Shown here piece after piece: positions 1-9,403 of a DNA stretch of 64,000 nucleotides (positions are counted from its first letter, which is position 1; each line of letters begins with the position of its first letter). The stretch is from CAYOWQ01 sp964407695 (lineage in GTDB: Bacteria > Planctomycetota > Phycisphaerae > Phycisphaerales > SM1A02), in contig CAYOWQ010000001.1 of NCBI GenBank assembly GCA_964407695.1, positions 248,001 through 312,000 on the forward strand, written 5' to 3'. The translations under genes were made by a program, and so were the position numbers. The notes below the pieces were generated by a model. The model ran no database searches. It had not been told where the DNA came from and saw nothing but the letters and a program-made list of their open reading frames with translations.

Positions 1-285
1 GTCTCTCGCAGCGAGGAAGGCAAGGGATCGCTGACGCCCTACGAGGGCAAGGTGGCGACCCTGATGTCGGCATCGCCGGGTGCGCTGGGAGGTTTGCGCG
101 GACTCGTTCATCTGCGGGCGATCCTCGGCAATATCAAGGTCATCGTGTTGCCTGAGCAGGTCGCGATCTCCAAGGCGCACGAACTGTTTGACGCGAACGG
201 GCGATTGAAGGACGCCGCGCAACACGCGGCGATCGAGGGCCTTGGCAAACGGCTGGCCGCGGTCGTTCGAGCGATGAGTTCCTGA
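1..285 (+). CDS. NAD(P)H-dependent FMN reductase, C-terminal part
   Basis: The gene enters from the left edge, so only the last 94 codons are visible and the start is outside the window. The visible part contains 'SASPGALGGLRGLVHLR' followed by 'VLPEQVAISKAHELFD', which matches the C-terminal half of the flavodoxin-like NADPH-dependent FMN reductase family (COG0431). In that family the SPG..GG..G loop contributes to flavin binding. These enzymes are cytoplasmic and reduce FMN or quinones with NAD(P)H. It ends in TGA two bases before the stop of the convergent histidine kinase. The family assignment is fairly firm; the substrate is unknown. Confidence 0.8.
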   Translation, partial: VSRSEEGKGSLTPYEGKVATLMSASPGALGGLRGLVHLRAILGNIKVIVLPEQVAISKAHELFDANGRLKDAAQHAAIEGLGKRLAAVVRAMSS

Positions 286-287
286 TC

Positions 288-1856
288 TCAGGCCATGAGC
301 GGGGCCAGTTCCTGCGGTCGATAGTTGAGCGGCAGGTCAACCCAGAAGGAAGATCCCCTGCCGGGCTCGGAGAAGACGCCGACCGAGCCGCCGAGCATTT
401 CGGCGAGTTCCTTGCAGATGGCCAGCCCGAGGCCTGTGCCACCGTGTTGCTTGGTGTGGCTGGCATCAACCTGGCGGAATTTCTCAAAGATCATGTCCTG
501 CATGTCGGTGGGGATTCCGGGGCCGCGATCGGCAACGCGCAGCCGAATGCCGGTGAGCGGTTCATCGCGCGCGGCGGATGGATAGATCGGTTCGGCGGTG
601 ATGGTGATGGTTTCACCGGGGGGCGAGAACTTCACGGCATTGGAGAGGAAGTTATAGAGAATCTGCTGAAGTTTTCCCGGGTCGGTGTCGATGCGTGGAA
701 GATCGCGGGGCGCCTCAATCCGGAGGGAGATCTGCTTGGCCTCGGCCTGCGGCCGCATGATGGTGACGAGTCCTTCGAGCAGGTCTCCGAGGCTGGTTGG
801 TTCGACGGAGATTTCCATGCGGCCGGCCTCGATCTTGGCCATATTCAGCAGTTCGTTGATCATGTCGAGCAGTGAGCGCCCGCTGGTCAGGATGTTGCGG
901 ATATATCGCGTGCGCTTGGGGTCGGAGGCAGGTTCGATTCGCGCAATTTCCTCGAGCAGTTCGGCGAAGCCGATGATGGAATTGAGGGGGGTGCGCAGTT
1001 CGTGGCTGACGTTGGCGAGGAATTCGCTCTTGAGGCGATTGGATTCGTAGAGGCCGACGTTGGCTTCGGCGAGCTCGTTGAGCTTGAGGTCGAGGTTTTC
1101 GTTCATGGCCTCGAGCTGGGCTCGTCCCGCCTGAAGGCGGTCGAGCATGGTGTTGAACGCTTCCGAGAGTTGCTGGAATTCATCGCCCGTGGTGATGGCG
1201 GAGCGGATGTTGATGTCGCCCTTCTGGACCTGCTCGGCGGTGGCGCGAAGTCGGCGGACGGGCGAGAGAATGAGCTTGGTGAGGATCAGGTAGAAGACCA
1301 GCATCGCGAGCAGGCCGGCGACAAAGCCGGCGGCGACGATATAGACACGATTCCAGATCACCTGCTGGGAGGCGAATTCGCTGGTGCGTTCAACGAGCAG
1401 GATTCCACGAAGGGGGTTGGCGACTCCGGTATCGACAATGCGCGGCGTGAAGTCGGCATTGCGCCCCGTGAGCCGGCGCCACTCGGATTCCCGGAGGGCG
1501 CGAGCATACCTGTATACGGTCTGGCCCTCCTGGCGTGATGTCTCGAATCGCTCCCGGGCCTCGTTGCCCTGGGAGAATTCGGCGAGGGCAGCGCTGAGGA
1601 ACTCGTCGGGACTGGAGTCGGATGCCAATTGTTCAACGCGGTACAGGCGCATCGGGATCGGAACGCCACTGGCTTCGCGCAACTCAAACCCGTTCTGGAT
1701 GTAGGAGTCAGCCAGTTGGCGGGCGAGTTCCAGCTGGCTCTCGCGGACCATTCCCCCCATGCGAAACATCACGACGCTGAGGGCGACGCCGACAATGAGA
1801 ACGACAGCGCTGCCGAAGAGCAGTTGACACTTGTTGGCCAGGGAGACGTGGGCCAT
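288..1856 (-). CDS. HAMP-domain sensor histidine kinase
   Basis: A membrane sensor kinase of 522 residues. Transmembrane segment 1 lies at about residues 12-31, followed by an extracytoplasmic sensor region to ~170, transmembrane segment 2 at ~171-197, a HAMP linker at ~198-250 and a short coiled coil. The HisKA box 'SHELRTPLNSIIGF' places the phospho-acceptor histidine at about residue 285. The HATPase_c domain carries 'DRGPGIP' (G1) and 'GGTGLGLAICKE' (G2). There is no receiver domain and no adjacent response regulator, so it is an orphan kinase here. The gene is divergent from pilT with an 80-bp gap. The ligand is not deducible. Confidence 0.93.
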   Translation of the reverse strand: MAHVSLANKCQLLFGSAVVLIVGVALSVVMFRMGGMVRESQLELARQLADSYIQNGFELREASGVPIPMRLYRVEQLASDSSPDEFLSAALAEFSQGNEARERFETSRQEGQTVYRYARALRESEWRRLTGRNADFTPRIVDTGVANPLRGILLVERTSEFASQQVIWNRVYIVAAGFVAGLLAMLVFYLILTKLILSPVRRLRATAEQVQKGDINIRSAITTGDEFQQLSEAFNTMLDRLQAGRAQLEAMNENLDLKLNELAEANVGLYESNRLKSEFLANVSHELRTPLNSIIGFAELLEEIARIEPASDPKRTRYIRNILTSGRSLLDMINELLNMAKIEAGRMEISVEPTSLGDLLEGLVTIMRPQAEAKQISLRIEAPRDLPRIDTDPGKLQQILYNFLSNAVKFSPPGETITITAEPIYPSAARDEPLTGIRLRVADRGPGIPTDMQDMIFEKFRQVDASHTKQHGGTGLGLAICKELAEMLGGSVGVFSEPGRGSSFWVDLPLNYRPQELAPLMA

Positions 1857-1936
1857 TGGCCATGAGCATAGTCGGAACGCGGACCGGGTAGAATGCCTGC
1901 GGCTGATGACCGGCCTGCGATAAAGGCGGTGGCTCC

Positions 1937-3073
1937 ATGCTCGGCGCCCTGACGATCTCTCGACTGCTTCTGAAGATGTGCGAAGTGGAGGCTTCGGACC
2001 TGCACATCAAGGTGGGTTCGCCGCCGGTTCTGCGGGTGGGAGGAAACCTTCACAGGATCGAGTCTCCGGGGCTGACTGCCGATGACACCAAGGAATTGCT
2101 CACGGCCCTGGTGCCGGCGCATCTGACCGAGGTGCTGGATAAGCGGGGCGGCGTCGATTTTTCGCATCACGAGCAGATGAAATCCAAGACCGGCGAATAC
2201 AGCCAGCGATTTCGCTGCAGTGTATTTCATGCGGGCGGAGCATTGCATGCGGCGATTCGCCGCGTCAATCCCAAGATTCCCGACTTCAATGATCTGCATC
2301 TGCCGCCGATCTACGAGAAGGTGGCGGAGAACACGCACGAGGGCCTGGTGGTTATCTGCGGAGTGACGGGCAGCGGAAAAAGCTCCACGCTTGCGGCGAT
2401 CATCGACCACGTGAATACGAAACATGCCTGCAACGTGATCACGATCGAGGATCCGGTGGAGTACCTCTTCCAGCCGAAGCAGTCATACATCAGCCAGCGC
2501 GAGATCGGGCTTGACGTGATCGACTTTCCCTCAGCGCTTCGGTCAGCAGTGCGTCAGGATCCGGACATCATCATGATTGGCGAGATGCGCGATCGCGAAA
2601 CGATGCTCGCCGGCCTGCAGGCTGCGGAGACGGGCCACCTCGTGTTCGTCACCCTTCACACGGCCGATGCGATGCAGAGTTTTGCCCGCATCCTGGAGTT
2701 CTTCCCGTCGCACGAGCACACGTTCATTCGATCAAGTCTTGCCAACGGGCTTCAGGCGGTGATGGCGCAGCGGTTACTGCCCAGCGTGAAGCCCGGGGCG
2801 AAGGTGGTGCCGGCGACGGAGGTGCTCCTGAATACGCCGGTGGTTTCGGATCGGATCCGTGAAGGCGGCGACGAAGACATTCCCGCCATCATCTCGTCGA
2901 GCGAGCACGAGGGAATGCATGACTTCACGTCGAGCCTCACCCGGCTGGTGGAGGGGGACTGGGTGGATCTCAAGACGGCTGAACGGTTTGCCCCCAACCG
3001 CGAGGCGCTGGTAAGTCGCGTGCGGGGCATCGAAATGCCTCCCGACAAGCTTGTGCAGCGAATTCGCCGGTAG
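1937..3073 (+). CDS. pilT: Type IV pilus twitching motility ATPase PilT
   Basis: Hexameric ATPase of the secretion-ATPase superfamily that powers pilus retraction at the cytoplasmic membrane. At 378 residues it has the usual PilT length. It starts with a PilT-type N-terminal domain ('EASDLHIKVGSPPVLRVGG'), has Walker A 'GVTGSGKSS' at ~142-150, Asp box/Walker B 'DPDIIMIGEMRDRETM', and His-box region 'TGHLVFVTLHT'. The N-terminal domain lacks the long extension seen in PilB/GspE, which favours PilT over an assembly ATPase. No pilin genes are adjacent. Start is the ATG at 1937; no strong ribosome site is visible. Confidence 0.9.
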   Translation: MLGALTISRLLLKMCEVEASDLHIKVGSPPVLRVGGNLHRIESPGLTADDTKELLTALVPAHLTEVLDKRGGVDFSHHEQMKSKTGEYSQRFRCSVFHAGGALHAAIRRVNPKIPDFNDLHLPPIYEKVAENTHEGLVVICGVTGSGKSSTLAAIIDHVNTKHACNVITIEDPVEYLFQPKQSYISQREIGLDVIDFPSALRSAVRQDPDIIMIGEMRDRETMLAGLQAAETGHLVFVTLHTADAMQSFARILEFFPSHEHTFIRSSLANGLQAVMAQRLLPSVKPGAKVVPATEVLLNTPVVSDRIREGGDEDIPAIISSSEHEGMHDFTSSLTRLVEGDWVDLKTAERFAPNREALVSRVRGIEMPPDKLVQRIRR

Positions 3074-3126
3074 CGCCCCGCTGGTTGTTGGGTCGATGAC
3101 TCCGTCGGACCGATATTCTCAACGGA

Positions 3127-4776
3127 ATGTCCTCGAACTGGGTGAGCGATCGGCCGTATCAGGCAGGTGATGCTGCGGAGTCGAGCGTGGAGTCTGATCA
3201 ACGAGACGGCGAAATGACACCCGTCCCCGCTCTGGCGACGGCCCCGAAAGGCACGACAATCGCCGCGGGGAGCGGCGCGATCGGCGGCCGCGTGAAGCGC
3301 GGATTCGCCTGGATGTTCGCGCAAACGTTGGGGAACAAGTTGATCTCGATGCTGGCGCAGGTTGCGCTGGCGCGGCTGTTGGCGCCGGAGGACTGGGGCG
3401 CGGTCGGCATGGTACTGGCGTTCACGACTCTGGTTCAGGTCTTGAACGACACCGGTGTGCGAGACATTCTGATCCAGCGGCAGCGAAGATATTCGCTCTG
3501 GGTTACACCGGCGGCCTGGCTTGCGGGAACCTGTGGGTTGCTGGCCTGTGTGTTGATCCTGGTCGCTGCACCGATGGTCTCGGTCTGGGTGTATGACGAA
3601 CCGACGTTGACAACGATGATGTGGGCCTTGGCGCCGGTGCCATTCATTGACGCGCTGGCCGGAGTCTCCCAAGCCAAGATTCAGATCGACATGCGGTTCC
3701 GAGCGATGGCGATCATCGCCGGGGCGGGAAGCGCCGGACAGAGCGTGGCGAGCGTGATCTTCGCCGCGATGGGGTTCGGCGCGTGGAGTTTCATCCTGGC
3801 GCGGTTGATTCTCTCGATCAGCATCTGCGCCTGGTCGTGGGCACTCTCGGGGGTCAAGGTGGGGCGGCGGCCGATGGTGAGGCGGTGGAAGTATCTCGTG
3901 GGTGACAGCCTGCGATTGATTGCCACGGGAGTGCTCATGCTCCTCGCGTTTCAAGCCGGCAACATCATGCTTGGGATCTTTCATGGCAAGAAGGAGGTCG
4001 GCTCGTACTTCTTCGCGTACATGTTCTCGATCTCGATCCTGATACCGATCTCGATCTCGGTCAGCCAGGTTCTGTTGCCTTCGTTTGCCAGGATCAAGGA
4101 CGACGCGGAGCGGTTGCGGCGTGCGTTCGTGCGGGCGGCGGCGACGCTGGCGATGGTGATCGATCCGCTGACACTCTGGGCGGCGGCGGTGTCGACGCCG
4201 CTGGTGCATCTCCTTTTCGGACACAAGTGGGACCACAGTATCTTCGTCCTTCAGGTTCTCTCGATGGCGATGGCGGTGAAGTGCGGGGAGCTGATCTCAA
4301 TGAACCTGCTGAAATCGCAGCGACGCTTTGGCACCGTGCTCGCGTTTCAGGTCGTGGCCGCAGGCCTGATGCTGACTTCGGTCGGGATCGGGGCGTGGCA
4401 TGGCGGAGCGCATGATGCGGCCATCGGATTTCTTGTGGCTGCGGCGATTCAGGGTCCACTGGCGCTGATTCTGGCGCTGCGGGTCACTCATGATTCAGCC
4501 CGACGCATTCTGGAGGTGTGGGCCACGCCGTTGGCGATGGGGGTCGTGTCGATGGGTCTTGGCGGTTGGGTCGGATGGTGGGTGGCGGGATGGATGCGGG
4601 GAATGCTCAGCGATGATGCGGAAATCGCTCATCGAATTGCCGACGTGGTGCAGATCGGCATCGCGGCGGCGGTCGGGTTTCCGCTCTACAGCGTGATCAT
4701 GCATTATCTTCATCCTGCGCATGTGCGCGAGATTGTCGGCCCCGTGGTGCGACGGCTTCGATCCAGAGCAGCTTAA
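3127..4776 (+). CDS. Polysaccharide flippase (Wzx/MATE-like, MVF superfamily)
   Basis: A 549-residue integral membrane protein with about a dozen hydrophobic segments after a polar ~55-residue N-terminus. 'RGFAWMFAQTLGNKLISMLAQVALARLLAPEDWG' in two halves (residues ~58-91) is the typical start of Wzx/RfbX-type lipopolysaccharide or exopolysaccharide flippases, which move undecaprenyl-linked repeat units across the inner membrane. No glycosyltransferases adjoin it in this window. The start used is ATG 3127; a downstream ATG at codon 30 (about 3214) would give a shorter N-terminus. It converges with the next gene with only 5 bases between stops. Confidence 0.85.
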   Translation: MSSNWVSDRPYQAGDAAESSVESDQRDGEMTPVPALATAPKGTTIAAGSGAIGGRVKRGFAWMFAQTLGNKLISMLAQVALARLLAPEDWGAVGMVLAFTTLVQVLNDTGVRDILIQRQRRYSLWVTPAAWLAGTCGLLACVLILVAAPMVSVWVYDEPTLTTMMWALAPVPFIDALAGVSQAKIQIDMRFRAMAIIAGAGSAGQSVASVIFAAMGFGAWSFILARLILSISICAWSWALSGVKVGRRPMVRRWKYLVGDSLRLIATGVLMLLAFQAGNIMLGIFHGKKEVGSYFFAYMFSISILIPISISVSQVLLPSFARIKDDAERLRRAFVRAAATLAMVIDPLTLWAAAVSTPLVHLLFGHKWDHSIFVLQVLSMAMAVKCGELISMNLLKSQRRFGTVLAFQVVAAGLMLTSVGIGAWHGGAHDAAIGFLVAAAIQGPLALILALRVTHDSARRILEVWATPLAMGVVSMGLGGWVGWWVAGWMRGMLSDDAEIAHRIADVVQIGIAAAVGFPLYSVIMHYLHPAHVREIVGPVVRRLRSRAA

Positions 4777-4781
4777 TGGTT

Positions 4782-6020
4782 CTACTTCCTGCGGCGGGCG
4801 GAGCGGACCGATTTTGAAAGCCGGCGACCGAAGACATTGGCATCGAGCCATTTTGTAATACCGCGCGGGGACGTTGGACCGTGCTTCAGGCGATACTCGC
4901 GCAGACGGCGCTTGACGGCGCGTACAAGATCATCGCGATGAAGATCTTCGAGCGGGGGAATGAGGTCGCGCCAGCACGATGCGGTGTAGCCATTGGTGAT
5001 ATGGATCCGGTCGATGGCGGCAGACTCGACGTCGTGGACTCCGAATGCATCGGTCTGCTTCAGGCACCCCAGAGCCAGAAGGGCCAGCATGGTGCGAAGG
5101 CATTTTTCGCACCGGCCGCAGTTGAGTTTGACGCCGTCGGACGGGGAGATGCAGACGCGGAGATTGCGGATGGCGGCGGGCCACTCGGCAATCGCCCGGG
5201 CTTTTTCAAGGCGCGAGAGCCGCAGGGCGTCGTGCACGATGGTCAGCGACGATGAGGAATAGTTGCCATCGAGCAACGGATGCGAGCCCCAAGGGCCGAG
5301 ATGTTCGGCGTCATAGGTTGAGGCGATGAGCAGTCGGTGGATGCTCGCGTCGAGCGTGTGGGCAAGGCTTGAAAGTGCAGCGCCGTGCCACTTGTTGACC
5401 CAGACGCCACCATTGGGAATGAGTTGAAGAAGGTTGGTGCGAACGCTGACCAATTCGATACCGGCGTCGACGGCAATGGCGTTGAGGGCGCTGGCCGCGA
5501 TTTCGACGGATCGATCGGATTCGCCCTTGGATTTGAGGATGCCGTCGAGATCAAAGCCGATGGCGAGGATGCCGACTCCGACGCGCCATGGATGGCCCAC
5601 GGGGATCATCGAACGGTTTCGGGCGAGTGTTGCGAGCGAGTCGAGCCCGCCGCTGAGGAGTTGGGCGGTGGTTCGCTGGGCAGGGGCGGCGAGGATTGAT
5701 CGTGATCTCGGCTCGATGGCGGGAAGGATGTCGGGCACGCCGAACCAGCGGCGAATCAGCGTCATCGAGGTCAGAAGTCCATCTTCGAGCACGGGGCAAA
5801 TGGGGGATTCGATGGCGATTCGTCGCTCGCCCAGTTCCATGGCCGGAACAGCGCACGCCAGGAGAAATGCCTCGGGGGACGGCCGGAGAGCGGAGGCCAT
5901 CGAGCCTTCGACTTCGATGAAGATGGTTTGGGATTCTCGCGGAGCATCCTCCCACTCGACGCGACATTCGACACGGGCGCGCTGGTCTGAAGTTGAGGAT
6001 GTCAGGTCACGAATCCGCAC
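4782..6020 (-). CDS. PP-loop (QueC-like) ATP pyrophosphatase-fold protein
   Basis: 412 residues. A PP-loop 'LLSGGLDSLATLAR' in the middle of the protein marks an N-type ATP-pyrophosphatase fold (family of QueC, asparagine synthetase and tRNA thiolases), which adenylates a substrate. A later 'CGRCEKCLRTM' supplies closely spaced cysteines as in the QueC zinc site. The ~110 N-terminal residues before the PP-loop are unlike QueC, so this is probably a divergent family and not queuosine synthase itself. It lies 27 bp downstream of an ABC-2 permease in the same direction and may be co-transcribed. The substrate is unknown. Confidence 0.65.
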   Translation of the reverse strand: MRIRDLTSSTSDQRARVECRVEWEDAPRESQTIFIEVEGSMASALRPSPEAFLLACAVPAMELGERRIAIESPICPVLEDGLLTSMTLIRRWFGVPDILPAIEPRSRSILAAPAQRTTAQLLSGGLDSLATLARNRSMIPVGHPWRVGVGILAIGFDLDGILKSKGESDRSVEIAASALNAIAVDAGIELVSVRTNLLQLIPNGGVWVNKWHGAALSSLAHTLDASIHRLLIASTYDAEHLGPWGSHPLLDGNYSSSSLTIVHDALRLSRLEKARAIAEWPAAIRNLRVCISPSDGVKLNCGRCEKCLRTMLALLALGCLKQTDAFGVHDVESAAIDRIHITNGYTASCWRDLIPPLEDLHRDDLVRAVKRRLREYRLKHGPTSPRGITKWLDANVFGRRLSKSVRSARRRK

Positions 6021-6047
6021 AGGAAGGTCTCGAGGGGAGGAGGATAC

Positions 6048-7379
6048 TCAGACCGTCTCCCATCGGCGCGCCAGGATTCGAGCCACGACAAGAAATGCGA
6101 TACAGAGACTGACGATGACCGCCACTTGCGGAGAGATATCCACCAGGACCTGCGTGATCGAGCGGTGGCCGCTGCCCTTATACCAGAAGACCTTCTGAAA
6201 GCCGTCAATAGCCCATGCATTGAAGGATGCGAGTCCCGCTGACTGCATCGTCGGACTCATGACGAATCGAGGCACCATGCTCCCGCCGGTGGCGCTCATC
6301 AGCAGAATGAGAATGGTGCTGACGCCAGCCAACTGGGCGCGGGACCGACACAGGGTGGCGAGCATCATGCCGAAGCCGGCCGCAGCGCCGGCGGTGACGA
6401 CGGTCATGACCAGCCAGCCGGCGAAGTGATCGGGCTTGAAGAGGTCGACCTTGAAGACGGCCCAGGCCCACAGGAACATCAGGGTGAGTTGAGCGATGCC
6501 CATGAGCGCAATGAACGACCACTTGCCGAGAAGGATCTGTCCCATTGTGAGTCGCGACACCACGATCCGTTCGAGGACACCCGATTCCTGATCCTCAAGA
6601 AACGTGCCGGCAGCGCCGGACATTGAAAACAGCAGGAACATTACGGCGATTCCGGAGGCGGTGTAGGCGATGTAGCTCCGAATCTCTCCCGCCTCGTTGC
6701 TGTGTATTCCGCGAGCCTTGACCTGAACCGGGCCGCTGAAGGCCGGTTCGTCGCTCGATTCGTCCGTCGGAGAGGTCGCCGATGCGGCGTCTGACGGATC
6801 GGCCGAGCCGCCGGACTGATTCTGCAATTTCGGCAGAAAAAAGTCCATTGCCTCCTGTTGCGACGACGTGAGCGGGCCGCCGTACTTCTCGAACATTTCG
6901 ATGCCGCGCCGGGCCATGAGATCCGGGGCGGCTGTCATGGCGGATTTCTGGAGCAGGCCCATGACGATCTGCGGCGCCACGGGATCGGCCTCGTCGTAGA
7001 TCAACTCGGCGGCGACCCCGCCGCTCATGAACAAACCCAGAGACTGCCCAAAGCCCTCGGGGAGAGCGACCATGGCTGCTGCGTTGCCGTGAGCGACAAG
7101 GTCGGAGCCATCCTTGCGACTGATGGGCGCCGGCGGGTTGCCCGTCTCCACGATGCAGTTGAGGCTTGAATCGTGCCGGAGTGCATCGACAAGGCGCCGG
7201 CTCTCCGGCGACTGATCCTCGTCGACAAGCACCACTTTGACCTTGGACATGCCGCCACTGGAGTTTGAGAAGATGGCCGCGAAGATGGAGAAGAAGATGA
7301 CCGGCAGCACGAAGGAGAGAAGCAGTGCGACCCGATCGCGCTTGAGGGTAATCCAACCGATGCGCCAGAGAGTCATCAT
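6048..7379 (-). CDS. ABC-2 type transporter permease
   Basis: 443 residues with one N-terminal membrane helix ('VALLLSFVLPVIFFSIFAAI'), a ~200-residue extracytoplasmic domain, and five C-terminal helices. This is the ABC2_membrane_3/YhgE-NatB-like layout used for drug, lipid or ion export. Its ATG lies inside the end of the upstream ATPase gene (ATGA overlap, 7376-7379), so translation of the two is coupled. The insert is rich in Ser/Asp (about residues 185-215). Cargo cannot be read from sequence. Confidence 0.88.
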   Translation of the reverse strand: MMTLWRIGWITLKRDRVALLLSFVLPVIFFSIFAAIFSNSSGGMSKVKVVLVDEDQSPESRRLVDALRHDSSLNCIVETGNPPAPISRKDGSDLVAHGNAAAMVALPEGFGQSLGLFMSGGVAAELIYDEADPVAPQIVMGLLQKSAMTAAPDLMARRGIEMFEKYGGPLTSSQQEAMDFFLPKLQNQSGGSADPSDAASATSPTDESSDEPAFSGPVQVKARGIHSNEAGEIRSYIAYTASGIAVMFLLFSMSGAAGTFLEDQESGVLERIVVSRLTMGQILLGKWSFIALMGIAQLTLMFLWAWAVFKVDLFKPDHFAGWLVMTVVTAGAAAGFGMMLATLCRSRAQLAGVSTILILLMSATGGSMVPRFVMSPTMQSAGLASFNAWAIDGFQKVFWYKGSGHRSITQVLVDISPQVAVIVSLCIAFLVVARILARRWETV

Positions 7380-8320
7380 GCGGCGGCTCCGGGTCCGTGT
7401 GTATCACGCAGTTCATGCCCGGTGAGATGGAGGAAGACGCCTTGCAGCGACGGCGCTTCGACGCGAACGTCGGCGACACCAGCGCCGGCCGCATTGATTG
7501 ATCGGAGAAGTTCAGGGAGTTCAATGCCGACGTTCTCCATTCGGGCGACGACCTCGCCATTCTCCAAGGACGCCTTGGCGACGGCGGCACCCGAAGGGAG
7601 GGGGGAATCAAGCCTGATCACCACCCGCCGGGCACTGCCCACCGTTTGTTGGATGAGGTCGTGCAGGGTGCCTTCCGCAGCAACGCGGCCGTGATCAATG
7701 ATGACGATCCGATCGGCCACCTGCTGGGCTTCGTCGAGTTGGTGTGTCGTCAGGAGGAGGGCGACGCCCTGCTGTTTGAGTGACCTGAGCATCTCCCAGA
7801 TGAGGTGGCGAGACTGGGGGTCGACGCCGACGGTGGGTTCGTCGAGCAGGACGATCTGCGGGCGATGAAGGAGACCGCAAGCGATATTGAGGCGACGCTT
7901 CATGCCGCCGGAGAAAGTGCCGGCGCGGTCGTCGGCGCGGTCGGTGAGGCGGGTGAAATCGAGGGCCCAGCGCACCCGCTCGGCGAGTAGGTCACTGGAA
8001 ACGCCGGACAGGCGGCCAAAGACCTCAAGATTCTCCCTGGCGGTGAGCGTGGGGTAAACCGCGATTTCCTGAGGCACCAGGCCGACCTTGGCCAATCCCG
8101 CACGGTTTCCCGGCGACACGGGCTGGTCGAAAACAGACACCGAGCCGGCATCAAGCCGGACCCGGGCCATAATCGCGCGGATCAGCGTAGTTTTTCCCGC
8201 CCCGTTGGGTCCGAGGAGGGCGATCCATTCTCCGGTGTCCAGCGTGAGGTCAGCGCCGTTGAGAGCCAGGGTTGTACCGAAGCGCTTCTGGGCGCCCTCA
8301 ACCCGCAAAACCTGAGTCAT
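7376..8320 (-). CDS. ABC transporter ATP-binding protein
   Basis: 314 residues starting at ATG 8320; longer readings would run into the divergent reductase gene and have no coding character. Walker A 'LLGPNGAGKTTLIRA', signature 'FSGGMKRRLNIACGL', Walker B 'IVLLDEPTVGVDP' and the H-loop 'LLLTTHQLDEA' are all intact. The ~90-residue C-terminal extension is typical of ABC-2 exporter ATPases of the CcmA/NatA class (COG1131). It forms an operon with the permease (4-bp overlap) and probably with the PP-loop gene. It is divergent from the ferredoxin-NADP reductase with 52 bp between starts. Confidence 0.93.
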   Translation of the reverse strand: MTQVLRVEGAQKRFGTTLALNGADLTLDTGEWIALLGPNGAGKTTLIRAIMARVRLDAGSVSVFDQPVSPGNRAGLAKVGLVPQEIAVYPTLTARENLEVFGRLSGVSSDLLAERVRWALDFTRLTDRADDRAGTFSGGMKRRLNIACGLLHRPQIVLLDEPTVGVDPQSRHLIWEMLRSLKQQGVALLLTTHQLDEAQQVADRIVIIDHGRVAAEGTLHDLIQQTVGSARRVVIRLDSPLPSGAAVAKASLENGEVVARMENVGIELPELLRSINAAGAGVADVRVEAPSLQGVFLHLTGHELRDTHGPGAAA

Positions 8321-8372
8321 ACGGACATCATACGGTTTCTGGTCTGTCGACTTTCCCCTCGTCAGCCGCGGA

Positions 8373-9377
8373 GTGCTGCGATACAGTGTCCGCCCCGTGA
8401 GCGAGACCCACCCCGACGACCCCGTCCTGCCCGACGCAAAAATGCACCTTGTGATGCCCGCCGCCCCCGTGGTTGGCCGGGTTACGAGCTCTCGGCTTTG
8501 TATGAAGGGGAAATCGGCGAGTTTTGTCCGCCACGTGTGCATTGATGTTTCCGGCACCCCGCTTGAAGGTAACTTCCTTGCCGGACAATCTTTCGGCATT
8601 GTTCCGCCGGGGGTCGACGCGTCCGGAAAGCCGCACAAGGTTCGTCTGTATTCGATCGCATCCCCGACGCGTGGAGAGGATGGAGCCGGCAAGGTCCTCT
8701 CGACGACGCCGAAGCGGCTGATCGACGAGATGCGGCCGCAAAGGCCTGGCGACAACGCCGACGACCATCGCCTCTTTCTCGGGGTTGCGAGCAACTATGT
8801 CTGCGATCTGAAGGTGGGTGATCCGGTGCAGGTAACGGGTCCGAACGGGAAGAGATTCCTTCTACCGGTCGACCCCTCGAAGCACGATTTTCTGTTCCTG
8901 GCCACCGGAACCGGCATTGCGCCGTTTCGCGGGATGGCGATGGAGTTGCTCGATGGTCCGAAGGGGCCGTGTGGAAGTCAGATTCATCTGGTCATGGGCG
9001 CTCCATACGCCACCGATCTGCTGTATGACGAACTTTTCAGCGAATACGCCAAGAGGTTCTCAAACTTCCACTATCACACCGCCATCAGCCGCGAGCGACG
9101 GATGGATGGGCGCCGGGGCGTGTATGTGCATCAGTATCTGGAAGAGCAACTGGCTGCGCTAACTCCGCTCCTTCAATCGAAGCGCACGTTGATCTATATC
9201 TGCGGTCTTGCAGGCATGCAGATCGGGGTCTTCCACATGCTGGCCCGTCACAATCTTCACCACGGCTATCTCACGATTCACGAGGAGATTGCCGGAATCA
9301 ACCCTGCCGAATGGACCGAGGAGCAGATCAAACGACGGGTGCGCCAGACCCATCGATGCATGCTCGAGGTCTACTAG
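8373..9377 (+). CDS. Ferredoxin--NADP(+) reductase, plant type
   Basis: Flavoenzyme moving electrons between ferredoxin and NADP(H). The FAD-binding motif 'VRLYSIASP' and the NADP-binding 'LATGTGIAPFRGM' are present. 'IYICGLAGMQIGVF' is the usual CG motif, and the chain ends in 'MLEVY' with a C-terminal tyrosine, as in chloroplast/cyanobacterial FNR where it stacks on the flavin. 334 residues, slightly longer than the ~300-residue catalytic core. Start may be GTG 8373 or in-frame GTG 8397; neither has a clear ribosome site, and the second fits the short intergenic space better. Confidence 0.88.
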   Translation: MLRYSVRPVSETHPDDPVLPDAKMHLVMPAAPVVGRVTSSRLCMKGKSASFVRHVCIDVSGTPLEGNFLAGQSFGIVPPGVDASGKPHKVRLYSIASPTRGEDGAGKVLSTTPKRLIDEMRPQRPGDNADDHRLFLGVASNYVCDLKVGDPVQVTGPNGKRFLLPVDPSKHDFLFLATGTGIAPFRGMAMELLDGPKGPCGSQIHLVMGAPYATDLLYDELFSEYAKRFSNFHYHTAISRERRMDGRRGVYVHQYLEEQLAALTPLLQSKRTLIYICGLAGMQIGVFHMLARHNLHHGYLTIHEEIAGINPAEWTEEQIKRRVRQTHRCMLEVY

Positions 9378-9403
9378 GAACTCACTGATCAGGACACCAC
9401 CCC

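Noticed and set aside
2752..4236. Leftward 494-residue open frame
   Set aside because: Arg/His/Pro-rich shadow of pilT and the flippase gene.
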